Positions 26,171-34,792 of a stretch of 64,000 nt of DNA are shown piece after piece. A program made the position numbers and the translations under genes. Source of the DNA: Bradyrhizobium prioriisuperbiae (GTDB lineage: Bacteria; Pseudomonadota; Alphaproteobacteria; Rhizobiales; Xanthobacteraceae); NCBI RefSeq assembly GCF_032397745.1, contig NZ_CP135921.1, positions 8,172,501-8,236,500 of the forward strand, written 5' to 3'. Under the pieces are notes generated by a model. The model made no database searches, had not been told where the DNA came from, and was given only the letters and a program-made list of their open reading frames with translations. Numbering within the stretch: the first letter of the stretch is position 1; the number at the start of each line of letters is the position of its first letter.

Positions 26171-27874
26171 CTACTCGTCCGTCCCCGCCATGAAATCGAA
26201 GTCACATCCCTCGTCCGCCTGCAAAATCGCTTCCGTGAACAGCTTGGCATAACCACGCTTCGGCGTTTTCGCCGGCGGCAACTTCGCCAGCGCTTCACGT
26301 CGCTTGGCCAGTTCGGCGTCGTCGACCAGCAATTCGATGCTGCGTGCGGGAACGTCCAGCTTGATGCGATCGCCGCTCTTGACCAGCGCCAGCGGGCCGC
26401 CGTCGGCGGATTCAGGCGTAATGTGCAGCACGATGGTGCCGAACGCGGTGCCGCTCATGCGCGCGTCGGAGATCCGCACCATGTCCTTGACGCCCTGGCT
26501 GCCGATCTTCTTGGGGATCGGCAGATAGCCGGCTTCCGGCATGCCGGGTGCGCCTTTCGGGCCGGCGTTGCGCAGTACCAGCACGTCGTCCGCGGTGACA
26601 TCAAGATTCGGATCATCGATCCGCGCGGTGAGGTCTTCCACGGATTCGAACACAACGGCACGGCCGGTGTGCTGCAGCAGCCTCTCGCTCGCCGCCGAAT
26701 GTTTGATGACGGCGCCGCGCGGCGCGAGATTGCCGTGCAAAATGGCCATCGCGCCTTCCGGCTTGATCGGTGTGCTGCGCGGACGGATCGCGTCCTGGTT
26801 CGGCACCTCCTCGGCGTCCCTGACGATGTCGCGGAGCGTGCCGCCGGCCACTGTCTTGGCGTCGAGGTCGAGCAGATCGCCGAGCTGCTTCATCAGCTTG
26901 GGAACGCCGCCGGCGTGATGGAAGTGCTCCATGTAATGCGCGCCGGACGGCTTGAGGTCCACCAGCACCGGCACCTCGCGCCCGAGCTTGTCGAAGGCGT
27001 CGAGATCCACGCGGTGCGTGGTGCGATTGGCGATGGCAGTCAAATGAATCAAGCCGTTGGTCGATCCGCCGATCGCCTGCAGCACCACCTGGGCATTGCG
27101 GAACGCGGATGGCGTCAGCAATTCGCTCGGCTTCGGACCACCTGTCACAGCCATCTCGGCGGCGCGTTTGCCGCTGGCCTCAGCACAGCGCACGCGCTCG
27201 GCATGGGGCGCGGGAATGGTCGCGCTCATGGGCAGCGACAGGCCCAGTGTCTCGGTGATGCAGGCCATGGTGCTGGCGGTGCCCATCACCATGCAGGTGC
27301 CGACCGATGGCGCAAGACGTCCATTGACCGCGGCGATCTCCTCCTCGTCGAGCTCTCCCGCGCGATGCGCACTCCACAGACGCCGGCAATCGGTGCAGGC
27401 GCCGAGCACTTCGCCCTTGTGATGGCCCACCACCATCGGTCCGACCGGAAGCACCACCGTGGGCAGATCGGCGCTGACAGCGGCCATGATCTGCGCCGGC
27501 AAGGTCTTGTCGCAGCCGCCGATCACGACCACGGAGTCCATCGGCTGGGCGCGGATCATTTCCTCGGTGTCCATCGCCATCAGGTTGCGCAGGTACATCG
27601 AGGTCGGGTGTGCGAAACTCTCGTGAATCGAGATGGTCGGAAACACCATCGGCATCGCGCCGGCCAGCATCACGCCGCGCTTCACCGCCTCCACCAGCAC
27701 CGGCACATTGCCGTGGCAGGGGTTGTAGTCGCTGTAGGTGTTGGTGATGCCGACGATCGGCCGCTCCAGCGCGTCGTCGGAATAGCCCATCGCCTTGATG
27801 AAGGCCTTGCGCAGGAACAGCGAGAACCCGGCGTCTCCGTAGCTGGTCAGCCCTTTTCGTAGACCCTTGGTCAT
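26171..27874 (-). CDS. IlvD/Edd-family dehydratase, probably sugar-acid dehydratase
   Basis: This 567-residue Fe-S dehydratase has cluster cysteines predicted at Cys53 (NPCHGN), Cys121 (GGCDKT) and Cys194 (GTCMVMG), with the Mg-binding lysine in CDKT. The family removes water from dihydroxy acids. Pentonate dehydratases (L-arabinonate, D-xylonate) have this size, and the divergent sugar ABC operon supports that role over branched-chain amino acid synthesis. ATG 27874 starts the conserved sequence MTKGLRKGL. Two GntR-type palindromes lie in the promoter. Confidence 0.9.
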   Translation of the reverse strand: MTKGLRKGLTSYGDAGFSLFLRKAFIKAMGYSDDALERPIVGITNTYSDYNPCHGNVPVLVEAVKRGVMLAGAMPMVFPTISIHESFAHPTSMYLRNLMAMDTEEMIRAQPMDSVVVIGGCDKTLPAQIMAAVSADLPTVVLPVGPMVVGHHKGEVLGACTDCRRLWSAHRAGELDEEEIAAVNGRLAPSVGTCMVMGTASTMACITETLGLSLPMSATIPAPHAERVRCAEASGKRAAEMAVTGGPKPSELLTPSAFRNAQVVLQAIGGSTNGLIHLTAIANRTTHRVDLDAFDKLGREVPVLVDLKPSGAHYMEHFHHAGGVPKLMKQLGDLLDLDAKTVAGGTLRDIVRDAEEVPNQDAIRPRSTPIKPEGAMAILHGNLAPRGAVIKHSAASERLLQHTGRAVVFESVEDLTARIDDPNLDVTADDVLVLRNAGPKGAPGMPEAGYLPIPKKIGSQGVKDMVRISDARMSGTAFGTIVLHITPESADGGPLALVKSGDRIKLDVPARSIELLVDDAELAKRREALAKLPPAKTPKRGYAKLFTEAILQADEGCDFDFMAGTDE

Positions 27875-27931
27875 CTGCGTGTTCCTCGTTTCGCTTGCTT
27901 CTGGACCAGTCTGGAAATGATTGAAAGTGGG

Positions 27932-27946
27932 ATTATTGTCAATAAT
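27932..27946. promoter_or_regulatory. Putative GntR operator 1
   Basis: ATTATTG (27932-27938) and CAATAAT (27940-27946) are perfect complements around a single T. This lies 58 bases before the dehydratase start, in the divergent promoter. The TTGTCAA core resembles FCD-type GntR sites. Confidence 0.55.
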
Positions 27947-27996
27947 AATGGCTTTATCGGCCACGATCCGGCGATAATTCCCCAATGTCCAATAGA

Positions 27997-28011
27997 ATTA
28001 TTGACAATCTT
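27997..28011. promoter_or_regulatory. Putative GntR operator 2
   Basis: ATTATTG-A-CAATCTT repeats operator 1 with the left arm identical and the right arm matching at 5 of 7 bases. The centres are 65 bases apart, about six helical turns, which would suit looping across the divergent promoter. Confidence 0.5.
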
Positions 28012-28060
28012 GATCTCAGTGCGATTAATGCGCCCCAAGCAAAAAACGGAGGGAGCGCAG

Positions 28061-29347
28061 ATGAGACATCAACTGGCTGTAACAGGGGCGGTTCTCGGCC
28101 TGGTTTTGACCGGCGCAAGCGCGCTGGTGTCACCGGCCAAGGCCACAGAGATCGTGATGTGGAGCAACTGGCCGGACGAGCCGGCCAAGAAGGACTGGGT
28201 CTCCGCGCGGGTGAAGGAGTTCGAGGCGAAGACCCCGCAATGCACCGTCAAGCTCAGCTTCATTCCGAAGGCCGATGAATACGCCCAGGCCAAGTCGGCG
28301 GTGCGCACCGGGCAGGCTCCCGACATCTTCTACATGGAGCCGGACCAGCCGGAATTCCTGGCCGGCGGTTATCTTGAGCCGCTGGACAGCTACATCGACC
28401 TCAACAATCTCGAAGACTGGGCGAAGCCGGCCTGGACCTCGAAGGGCAAGGTCTACGGACTGCCGGTCGAGGCCTACACGGTCGAGCTCTATTACAACAA
28501 GAACCTGCTGAAGAAAGTCGGCGTCAACGTTCCGGACACTGCGCAGCTATCGCAGGCCGAGTTCACCGACCTCGTGAAGAAGGGCGTCGCCGCCAACATC
28601 ACCCCGGTGGCGCAAGGCGTCGGTGACCGGCCCTTCCCCGGCGGTTTCCTGCTGTTCGAATCGCTGCTGCGCAAGCTTGGCCCCAACGATTACGGCAAGC
28701 TGCTCAATGGCGGCCTCTCGTTCAAGGATCCGCGCGTGATCGAGGTCATGACCTGGGTCAGGCAGCTGGTCGATCTCGGCGCTTATCCGAAGAGCTTTTC
28801 GACGCTGAAGCTCGGCGAGTCGCACTTCTATTTCTATAACACGCCGGGCGCGCTGACCTTCCCGGATCCGAGCTGGTTCACCGGCCGCGCCTTCGCGCCG
28901 CCGGAGAGCGGCGGCATGCCGAAGGAGTTCGCGCTCGGCATCATGCAGTTTCCGAAGATCGACGGCGGCACCTGCCCTGAGTGCAAGACGCTCGCGATCG
29001 GCGGCAGCTTCGTGATGTATTCCAAAAGCAAGAACAAGGACTGCGCCGGCGCACTGCTGAAGTCGATGGCCAACGTCGACAACGGCACCAAGTGGATGGA
29101 GCAGGTGTCGCTGCAGACCGGCATCAAATCCGACGCCAGCAAGATCCAGAGCGCCCACGCCGACTATTTCACCGAGCTGAACGCACGCAACAGGGGCGCC
29201 AAATACTTCTTCGGTACGCCGCTGCTGTACTACCGCGCCAAGTGCGCGGAGACCTACACCCAGGTGATGAACAATGCATTTCCCGCTGGCCTGATCAGCG
29301 TGAACGATGCGGCGGACAAGATGGATGCGGCCTGTCACAAGGGCTGA
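28061..29347 (+). CDS. ABC transporter sugar-binding protein (family 1)
   Basis: This 428-residue periplasmic binding protein has a signal peptide (cut near SPAKATE) and the MalE-type fold (IVMWSNWPDEPAKKDW; YGLPVEAYTVELYYNKNLLKK). ATG 28061 has GGAGGGAG upstream. It delivers a sugar or sugar acid to the two permeases that follow. The ligand is unknown; the dehydratase and Gfo/Idh dehydrogenase suggest an aldose or aldonate. Confidence 0.92.
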   Translation: MRHQLAVTGAVLGLVLTGASALVSPAKATEIVMWSNWPDEPAKKDWVSARVKEFEAKTPQCTVKLSFIPKADEYAQAKSAVRTGQAPDIFYMEPDQPEFLAGGYLEPLDSYIDLNNLEDWAKPAWTSKGKVYGLPVEAYTVELYYNKNLLKKVGVNVPDTAQLSQAEFTDLVKKGVAANITPVAQGVGDRPFPGGFLLFESLLRKLGPNDYGKLLNGGLSFKDPRVIEVMTWVRQLVDLGAYPKSFSTLKLGESHFYFYNTPGALTFPDPSWFTGRAFAPPESGGMPKEFALGIMQFPKIDGGTCPECKTLAIGGSFVMYSKSKNKDCAGALLKSMANVDNGTKWMEQVSLQTGIKSDASKIQSAHADYFTELNARNRGAKYFFGTPLLYYRAKCAETYTQVMNNAFPAGLISVNDAADKMDAACHKG

Positions 29348-29368
29348 ACAAGCGAAAGCTGACAAAGA

Positions 29369-30328
29369 ATGACATCCGTCATGACTCCAAAACTGGCGGC
29401 GGCGCGCGATCCAAGCGCGCCGTCGCGCACTTCCTTTACCGACCCGCGCCGCGCCACGTGGCCGATCATCGCGATCTTTGTCGGCCCCGCGCTGCTGGTC
29501 TATTTCGGCCTGACCGCCTATCCTGCTTTCCGCACCATCTTCGACAGCTTCTTCACCATCGACGGCCCCGGCGCCATCTCCTTCACCGGCCTGTCGAACT
29601 ACAGGGATCTGCTGACCGACGAGACATTCTGGGCCGCGGTGCGCAACACCTTCATCTGGTCGTTCGTCGCCCCCGTGCTTGATGTCGCCACCGGCCTGCT
29701 GCTAGCCGTCGCGCTGTATGCCGGCGTGCCGTTTGCGCGTTTTTTCCGCGTCGCCTGGTTCACGCCGGTGCTGCTGTCCTATGTCGTGGTCGCCATCCTC
29801 TGGATGTGGATCTACAACTATGACTGGGGCGCGGTGAATATCGGCTTACGCGCGATCGGCCTCGATTCCTGGACCCAATCCTGGCTCGGCAATCCCAACA
29901 CCGCGCTTGGCGCGCTGATCGTCACCCACGCCTGGAAATGGGCCGGCTTCAACATGGTGGTGTGCCTCGCCGCCATCCACTCCTTGCCGTCCGAAGTGCT
30001 GGAAGCCTCCGAGCTTGATAACTGCGGCTGGTGGGACAAGCTGCGCTTCATCATCGTTCCGATGCTGCGCCCGACGCTGCTCAACCTCTATATCCTCGCC
30101 TTCATCGGCAAGATGAAGATCTTCGACCTGGTCTGGATCATGACCCAGGGTGGCCCGCTGTGGTCGACCGAGACCGTCTCGACCTATGTCTACAAGCGCG
30201 CCTTCAACTGGAACACATTCGACCTCGGTTATCCCTCGGCCATCGCGGCGGTGTGGTTTGGCGTGGTCTGCGCGGCGGTGATGCTGCTCAACCGCCTGCT
30301 CGCCTCGCGCGAACGCCTGGAGTTCTGA
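29369..30328 (+). CDS. ABC sugar transporter permease (MalF/UgpA type)
   Basis: The 319-residue protein has six predicted membrane helices and the EAA loop (EVLEASELDNCGWWDKLRFIIVPMLRP) that docks the ATPase. It is the first inner-membrane subunit of the CUT1 importer. ATG 29369 is used; ATG 29381 is possible. It is followed two bases later by the second permease. Confidence 0.93.
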   Translation: MTSVMTPKLAAARDPSAPSRTSFTDPRRATWPIIAIFVGPALLVYFGLTAYPAFRTIFDSFFTIDGPGAISFTGLSNYRDLLTDETFWAAVRNTFIWSFVAPVLDVATGLLLAVALYAGVPFARFFRVAWFTPVLLSYVVVAILWMWIYNYDWGAVNIGLRAIGLDSWTQSWLGNPNTALGALIVTHAWKWAGFNMVVCLAAIHSLPSEVLEASELDNCGWWDKLRFIIVPMLRPTLLNLYILAFIGKMKIFDLVWIMTQGGPLWSTETVSTYVYKRAFNWNTFDLGYPSAIAAVWFGVVCAAVMLLNRLLASRERLEF

Positions 30329-30330
30329 TC

Positions 30331-31167
30331 ATGGCCGCCTTCTCCCTTCCCCGGCTGGCCAGCCGTGGCGCGCTGAGCGGGATCATTGCGCTCTATACGT
30401 TCTACGCACTGGCGCCGTTTGTCTGGCTCGCCACCATGTCGGTGCGCACCACCGGCGAAATCAGCCTCAATCATTATGCCTGGCCGAAGCCGTTCCATTG
30501 GGAGCAATTCCGCAGCGCCTGGGTGGATTCGGACTTCGCCACCTATTTCTGGAATTCCACCGTCGTGGTGGTGGGCGCCGTCATCGTGGTCACCCTGATC
30601 GGTGCGGCCGCGGCGCATTGCCTCGCCCGTTTCCAGTTCAGGGGCAACCGCCTGATCTACGGCATCCTGTTCTCGTCGATCATCTTCCCGCCGCAGATCA
30701 CGCTGATTTCGCTCTACCAGATCCTGGTCGACTACAACCTCTACAACAGCCTGCTGGGCCTGACGCTGGTCTACATCTCGCTGCAGCTTCCACTCACCGT
30801 CTATCTGCTGGAAGGCTTTTTCGCGCGGATTCCGCAGGACCTGTTCGATGCTGCCAAGATCGACGGTTATGGCGACCTGGAAATTTTCTGGCGGATCGCG
30901 CTGCCGGTCGGCATGCCGGCGATCGCCACCACATTGATCCTGAACTTCATCCAGCTCTGGAACGAATTCCTGTTCGCCGTGGTGCTGATCACCGATCCGG
31001 AGAAACGGACTTTGCCGATCGGCATCCGCGCCTTTATGGGCGATCACTTCCAGGACATCGGCATGATCGCCACCGGCGTGATGATTTCGGTGATCCCCGT
31101 CATTATCGTCTATGTGTTTTTCTCGGAAAAACTCATTCGCGGCATGACGGCGGGCGCCATCAAATAG
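30331..31167 (+). CDS. ABC sugar transporter permease (MalG/UgpE type)
   Basis: The 278-residue protein has six predicted helices and an EAA loop (DLFDAAKIDGYGDLEIFWRIALPVGMP). It begins at ATG 30331, directly after the first permease's stop. It forms the membrane channel with MalF-type subunit 29369-30328. Confidence 0.93.
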   Translation: MAAFSLPRLASRGALSGIIALYTFYALAPFVWLATMSVRTTGEISLNHYAWPKPFHWEQFRSAWVDSDFATYFWNSTVVVVGAVIVVTLIGAAAAHCLARFQFRGNRLIYGILFSSIIFPPQITLISLYQILVDYNLYNSLLGLTLVYISLQLPLTVYLLEGFFARIPQDLFDAAKIDGYGDLEIFWRIALPVGMPAIATTLILNFIQLWNEFLFAVVLITDPEKRTLPIGIRAFMGDHFQDIGMIATGVMISVIPVIIVYVFFSEKLIRGMTAGAIK

Positions 31168-31188
31168 AGGACTCCCAAAGGAACCCAC

Positions 31189-32313
31189 ATGGCCGTCGTC
31201 ACCCTCGAGAACATCAGCAAGCGTTATGCGGGACCGTCGGGTCATCTCGCCGTGGACAATGTCGACATCACCATCGCCGACGGCGAGTTCATGGTGCTGC
31301 TCGGTCCCTCAGGCTGCGGCAAGTCGACCACGCTGCGGATGATCGCGGGGCTGGAGTCCATCACCTCCGGCACGCTGTCGATCGAAGGCCGGGTCATGAA
31401 CGATGTGGCGGCGAAAGACCGCGACATCGCCATGGTGTTCCAGTCCTATGCGCTCTACCCGCACATGAGCGTCGAGCAGAATCTCGGCTTCGGCCTGCGC
31501 CGGCGCAACATCGCCAATGCCGAGATCGACCGGCGGGTGAAGGAAGCCGCCCAACTGCTCGGGCTCGATACGCTGCTGCAACGCAAGCCGAGCGCGCTGT
31601 CGGGCGGCCAGCGCCAGCGGGTGGCGCTGGGGCGCGCCATGGTGCGCGAACCGATGGTGTTCCTGTTCGACGAGCCGCTCTCGAACCTCGATGCAGCGTT
31701 GCGCGTCAACACCCGCAACGAGTTGATCAAGCAGCATCATCGTCTGAAATCGACCATGATCTATGTGACCCACGACCAGGTCGAGGCGATGACCATGGGC
31801 ACGCGGATCTGTGTGATGAACGGCGGCAAGGTGGCCCAGATCGGCGCGCCGCTCGATGTCTACTGGAATCCGGCCGATACCTTCGTGGCGCGCTTTCTGG
31901 GATCGCCGCCGATGAACCTGTTCAAAGCCAGCATCGCCGGCGCAGCCGACGGCGCCCAGGCCGCAACCGGCTTCCTCCGCGCTTCGCTGAAACGATGGTC
32001 GCCGGAGACGCTGCACCGGCTGGCGAACAAAGCCATCACCATCGGCGTTCGCGCCGAGGATTTGCATCTTGACCAGGCCGCGGTGCCTGTGACCGATCGC
32101 GGCTCGATCCGCGGCCGCGTGGCCGCCGTCGAGCCGCTGGGCGCGGAAACCCTGCTGCTGGTGGAGACCGCACCCGGCGTGGAATGCACGGCACGCCTGC
32201 CGCGCAATCTCAAGGTTTCACCCGGCGAAACCGTCGAACTGTTCTTCGCGCCCTCCGCCGTCTTCCTGTTCGATCAGGAAACGACGCGCGCCATCAGGAG
32301 CGACCTGCAATGA
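31189..32313 (+). CDS. ABC sugar transporter ATPase (UgpC/MalK type)
   Basis: The 374-residue ATPase has Walker A GPSGCGKS, signature LSGGQRQR, Walker B VFLFDEPLSNLD, and a C-terminal regulatory OB-fold (TOBE) region as in MalK and UgpC. It energises the CUT1 importer. Its stop overlaps the start of the Gfo/Idh gene (CAATGA), so the genes are coupled. The TOBE domain leaves room for inducer exclusion, but nothing in the sequence proves that. Confidence 0.94.
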   Translation: MAVVTLENISKRYAGPSGHLAVDNVDITIADGEFMVLLGPSGCGKSTTLRMIAGLESITSGTLSIEGRVMNDVAAKDRDIAMVFQSYALYPHMSVEQNLGFGLRRRNIANAEIDRRVKEAAQLLGLDTLLQRKPSALSGGQRQRVALGRAMVREPMVFLFDEPLSNLDAALRVNTRNELIKQHHRLKSTMIYVTHDQVEAMTMGTRICVMNGGKVAQIGAPLDVYWNPADTFVARFLGSPPMNLFKASIAGAADGAQAATGFLRASLKRWSPETLHRLANKAITIGVRAEDLHLDQAAVPVTDRGSIRGRVAAVEPLGAETLLLVETAPGVECTARLPRNLKVSPGETVELFFAPSAVFLFDQETTRAIRSDLQ

Positions 32314-33314
32314 CCAAGCCGCTGCATATCGGCCTGATCGGCGCCGGCATGGTCAGCCGGCACCATTTGATCGGTTGGCGCGAGCTCGCCGGCCAGGCAA
32401 AGGTCGTGGCGATCGCCGATCCGTCGGAGGACAATGCCGGACAACGCGCTTCAGAGTTCGACATCCCGGCAATTTTTCCCGATGCCGCGGCCATGCTCGA
32501 CAATGTCGACCTCGGCGCTGTGGATATCGCAGCGCCTCGCGCCCTGCACGCGCCACTGGTGCGTTTGGTCGCGGAAAGAGGCATCCCCATCCTGTGCCAG
32601 AAACCGCTGGCGCCGACGCTGCGCGAAGCTGAGCAACTGATTGCGGATGTCGGGACGCGAACCCGGCTGATGGTGCACGAGAACTGGCGGTTTCGTGGTT
32701 ATTACCGCGACGCGGCGGCGTGGCTGCATGCCGGCAAGATCGGCCGGATCAAGCAGGCGCAGCTCACGCTCATGACCTCCGGGGTATTGGCGGGGACCGA
32801 CGGCAAGCGACCGGCGCTGGAGCGGCAGCCGTTCATGCGACACGAGAAACGCTTGCTGGTGGCGGAGGTCCTGATCCATCATCTGGACACCCTGCGCGTG
32901 CTGCTGGGTGAGATGCAGGTGAGGAGCGCCGGCTTGAGCAGGACCTATCAGGAGCTGGCCGGCGAAGACGGCGCGGTGATTCAGCTCGAAACCGGCGACG
33001 GCGCGGCCGTCTCAGTGTTCGCCAGCTTCGCGGCCCATGGCCATCCGGCGACGCAAGTGGACCGGCTCGATATCCTGGGTGAGACCGGCGCGATCCGGCT
33101 GGACGGCGATATGCTGCGATGCCTGAGCACGTCGCCGGAAGACCAGCGTTACGATCTGGCCACCGAGTACCAGGGCTCCTACACCGCCACCATCCGGCAT
33201 TTCATCGACTGCCTGACCCATGATCGCCCGTTCGAGACCTCGCCCGAGGACAATTTGAAAACGCTTCGGCTGGTCGAGGATTGCTACCGCCTGTCCGGAT
33301 GGGAGGGCGCATGA
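32310..33314 (+). CDS. Gfo/Idh/MocA-family oxidoreductase
   Basis: This 334-residue sugar dehydrogenase has a Rossmann motif (GLIGAGMVSRHH) and the conserved lysine in CQKPLAPT, where EKP is more usual. The C-terminal alpha/beta domain binds substrate. The family oxidises sugars or inositols at a ring hydroxyl with NAD(P). It is coupled to the transporter ATPase upstream and to the GntR gene downstream (ATGA). It probably starts breakdown of the imported sugar, whose acid the IlvD/Edd enzyme would then dehydrate. Confidence 0.9.
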   Translation: MTKPLHIGLIGAGMVSRHHLIGWRELAGQAKVVAIADPSEDNAGQRASEFDIPAIFPDAAAMLDNVDLGAVDIAAPRALHAPLVRLVAERGIPILCQKPLAPTLREAEQLIADVGTRTRLMVHENWRFRGYYRDAAAWLHAGKIGRIKQAQLTLMTSGVLAGTDGKRPALERQPFMRHEKRLLVAEVLIHHLDTLRVLLGEMQVRSAGLSRTYQELAGEDGAVIQLETGDGAAVSVFASFAAHGHPATQVDRLDILGETGAIRLDGDMLRCLSTSPEDQRYDLATEYQGSYTATIRHFIDCLTHDRPFETSPEDNLKTLRLVEDCYRLSGWEGA

Positions 33315-34000
33315 AGATCTCATCCACCGCCAGCAAGGCCGAGACGGTCGCCTCGTCCCGCGACGACGAACAGACCCAGGTGATCCGGCGGCTGGAGGAA
33401 GACATCATCTTCGGCCGCTTCGCGCCGGGCTCGCGCCTGGTCGAGGACACGCTGATGGCGCGTTACGAGGCCAGCCGGCATTCCGTGCGCCAGGCGCTGT
33501 TCGAGCTCGAGCGGCAGGGCATCGTGCTGCGCGAGAAAAACATCGGCGCCACCGTGCGCTCCTACAGCAGCGACGAGGTCCGTCAGATCTACGAAGTGCG
33601 GGAAATGCTGACCCGGCAGGCGGTTCTGATGATCCCGCTGCCGGCGCCGCCGGCCTTGATCGAACAGCTGCGCGCCCTGCAGGCGCATTATTGCTCGTTC
33701 GCCGACAAGGGTGACCTGCGCGGCATCCACGAGGCCAATGATGCGTTTCACCTGGCCTTGTTCGGCGCCTGCGGCAATCCCTATCTGGTGCAGTCGCTGC
33801 TCAACTACATGAAGCTGACCCTGCCGATCCGGGCCAAGAACCTGGCCGACGCGGAAGGCCTGCGTATCTCCCAACAGCAGCACGACATGATGATCGACCT
33901 GCTGCAGCGACGCGACAGCTGGGCTCTGGCGCAGCTCTGCGTCGAGCACATGCGTTACAGCAAAACCGATTACCTGGAGCGGATCGCTGAAAACCTGTAG
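33311..34000 (+). CDS. GntR-family regulator, FCD (FadR C-terminal) subgroup
   Basis: The 229-residue protein has an N-terminal winged helix (QVIRRLEEDIIFGRFAPGSRL; EASRHSVRQALFELERQGIV) and an all-helical FCD domain with the metal/ligand histidines of the group (NDAFHLALFGACGN). It probably represses the sugar operon and the divergent dehydratase through the two ATTATTG palindromes at 27932-28011, and is released by a sugar acid. The gene end overlaps a 30-base inverted repeat. Confidence 0.92.
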   Translation: MKISSTASKAETVASSRDDEQTQVIRRLEEDIIFGRFAPGSRLVEDTLMARYEASRHSVRQALFELERQGIVLREKNIGATVRSYSSDEVRQIYEVREMLTRQAVLMIPLPAPPALIEQLRALQAHYCSFADKGDLRGIHEANDAFHLALFGACGNPYLVQSLLNYMKLTLPIRAKNLADAEGLRISQQQHDMMIDLLQRRDSWALAQLCVEHMRYSKTDYLERIAENL

Positions 34001-34076
34001 CCCGGATGAGCGCAGCGATATCCGGGTCCAGACTCTCCGTGTAAATCCCGGATATCGCTGCGCTCATCCGGGCTAC
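33997..34076. repeat. Perfect 30-base inverted repeat, REP-like, probable terminator
   Basis: Arms 33997-34026 and 34047-34076 are perfect complements (they begin GTAGCCCGGATGAGC and end GCTCATCCGGGCTAC) with a 20-base loop. The left arm contains the GntR stop codon. The TAGCCCGG family of hairpins is common between Rhizobiales genes; here it may also end the sugar operon. Confidence 0.8.
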
Positions 34077-34146
34077 ATGTCTCATGGTTCGAGACGCGCG
34101 TACCGCGCGCTCCTCACCATGAGGAGATATGACGCGGTACCGATCG

Positions 34147-34300
34147 CTATCTCACTCCGCTCGGCCGCCGATGGCTGACCGAGACTTCGATGCCGTCATC
34201 GTTGCGCAGGATCTGCAAGGAGACATTCTCGCCATAGCGATACAGCGCCATGTCGATTTTGGCTTTGCCGAGCTCGAGATTGCACAGCACCACCATGTCG
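34147..34300 (-). pseudogene. Fragment resembling the C-terminus of a glycogen-debranching-type glucosidase
   Basis: On the - strand about 50 codons are open to a TAG at 34147-34149. The sequence ([20 protein letters not shown], then ILRNDDGIEVSV) resembles the last strands of amylo-alpha-1,6-glucosidase-like proteins. No other part of such a gene is present. The match is from memory of the family and is weak. Confidence 0.3.
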
Positions 34301-34656
34301 ATGAACGGCGGCGGCAAGTCGACGCTGCTGACGCTGTTGCAACGTTTTCATGACGTCGATGGCGGCCGCATCCTGATCGACGGCCAGGATGTTTCGCGGA
34401 TCACCCAGAACAGCCTGCGCCATGCGATTGCGACGGTGCCGCAGGATACCGCGCTGTTCAACCGGACCCTGCTGGAGAACATTCGCTACGGTCGCCCGGA
34501 CGCCTGTCCACCTTGCGCAGCTTCGACCGCATCATCGTGCTCAATTCGGGCAAGGCGGTCGAGGACGGTCCCCCCGATTCGTTGATCAAGCGGGACGGCC
34601 ATTACCGCCGGCTGATCGAACAGGAAGCGCGGCGCCTGGCGATCCGGGCGGCCTGA
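34301..34656 (+). pseudogene. Remnant of an ABC exporter ATPase domain
   Basis: The sequence joins mid-Walker A ([15 protein letters not shown]) and continues through the Q-loop ([25 protein letters not shown]). It then shifts frame near 34504 and resumes with the domain's tail ([26 protein letters not shown]) to a TGA at 34656. The missing part would hold the LSGGQ signature and Walker B. It derives from an ATM1/MsbA-type exporter and cannot work. Confidence 0.75.
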
Positions 34657-34792
34657 TTTTCAGCCTCCCGTCGCTCGATCGGAAAAACCAACAGATGGTC
34701 GAAAGATAGTCGCGGGAACGACTCATTTCCGACACATCAGGCGTGAGAAACAGGGGCCCAAAGTCATTTTCAAACATAAAAAGAGGTGCCGT

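Noticed and set aside
26423..27862. 479-codon + strand frame opposite the IlvD/Edd dehydratase
   Set aside because: It is antisense to a gene with all three expected cluster cysteines and shows no domain of its own.
34301..34656. Short functional ATP-binding protein
   Set aside because: Walker B and the ABC signature are missing and the frame shifts inside the domain, so it is a remnant.
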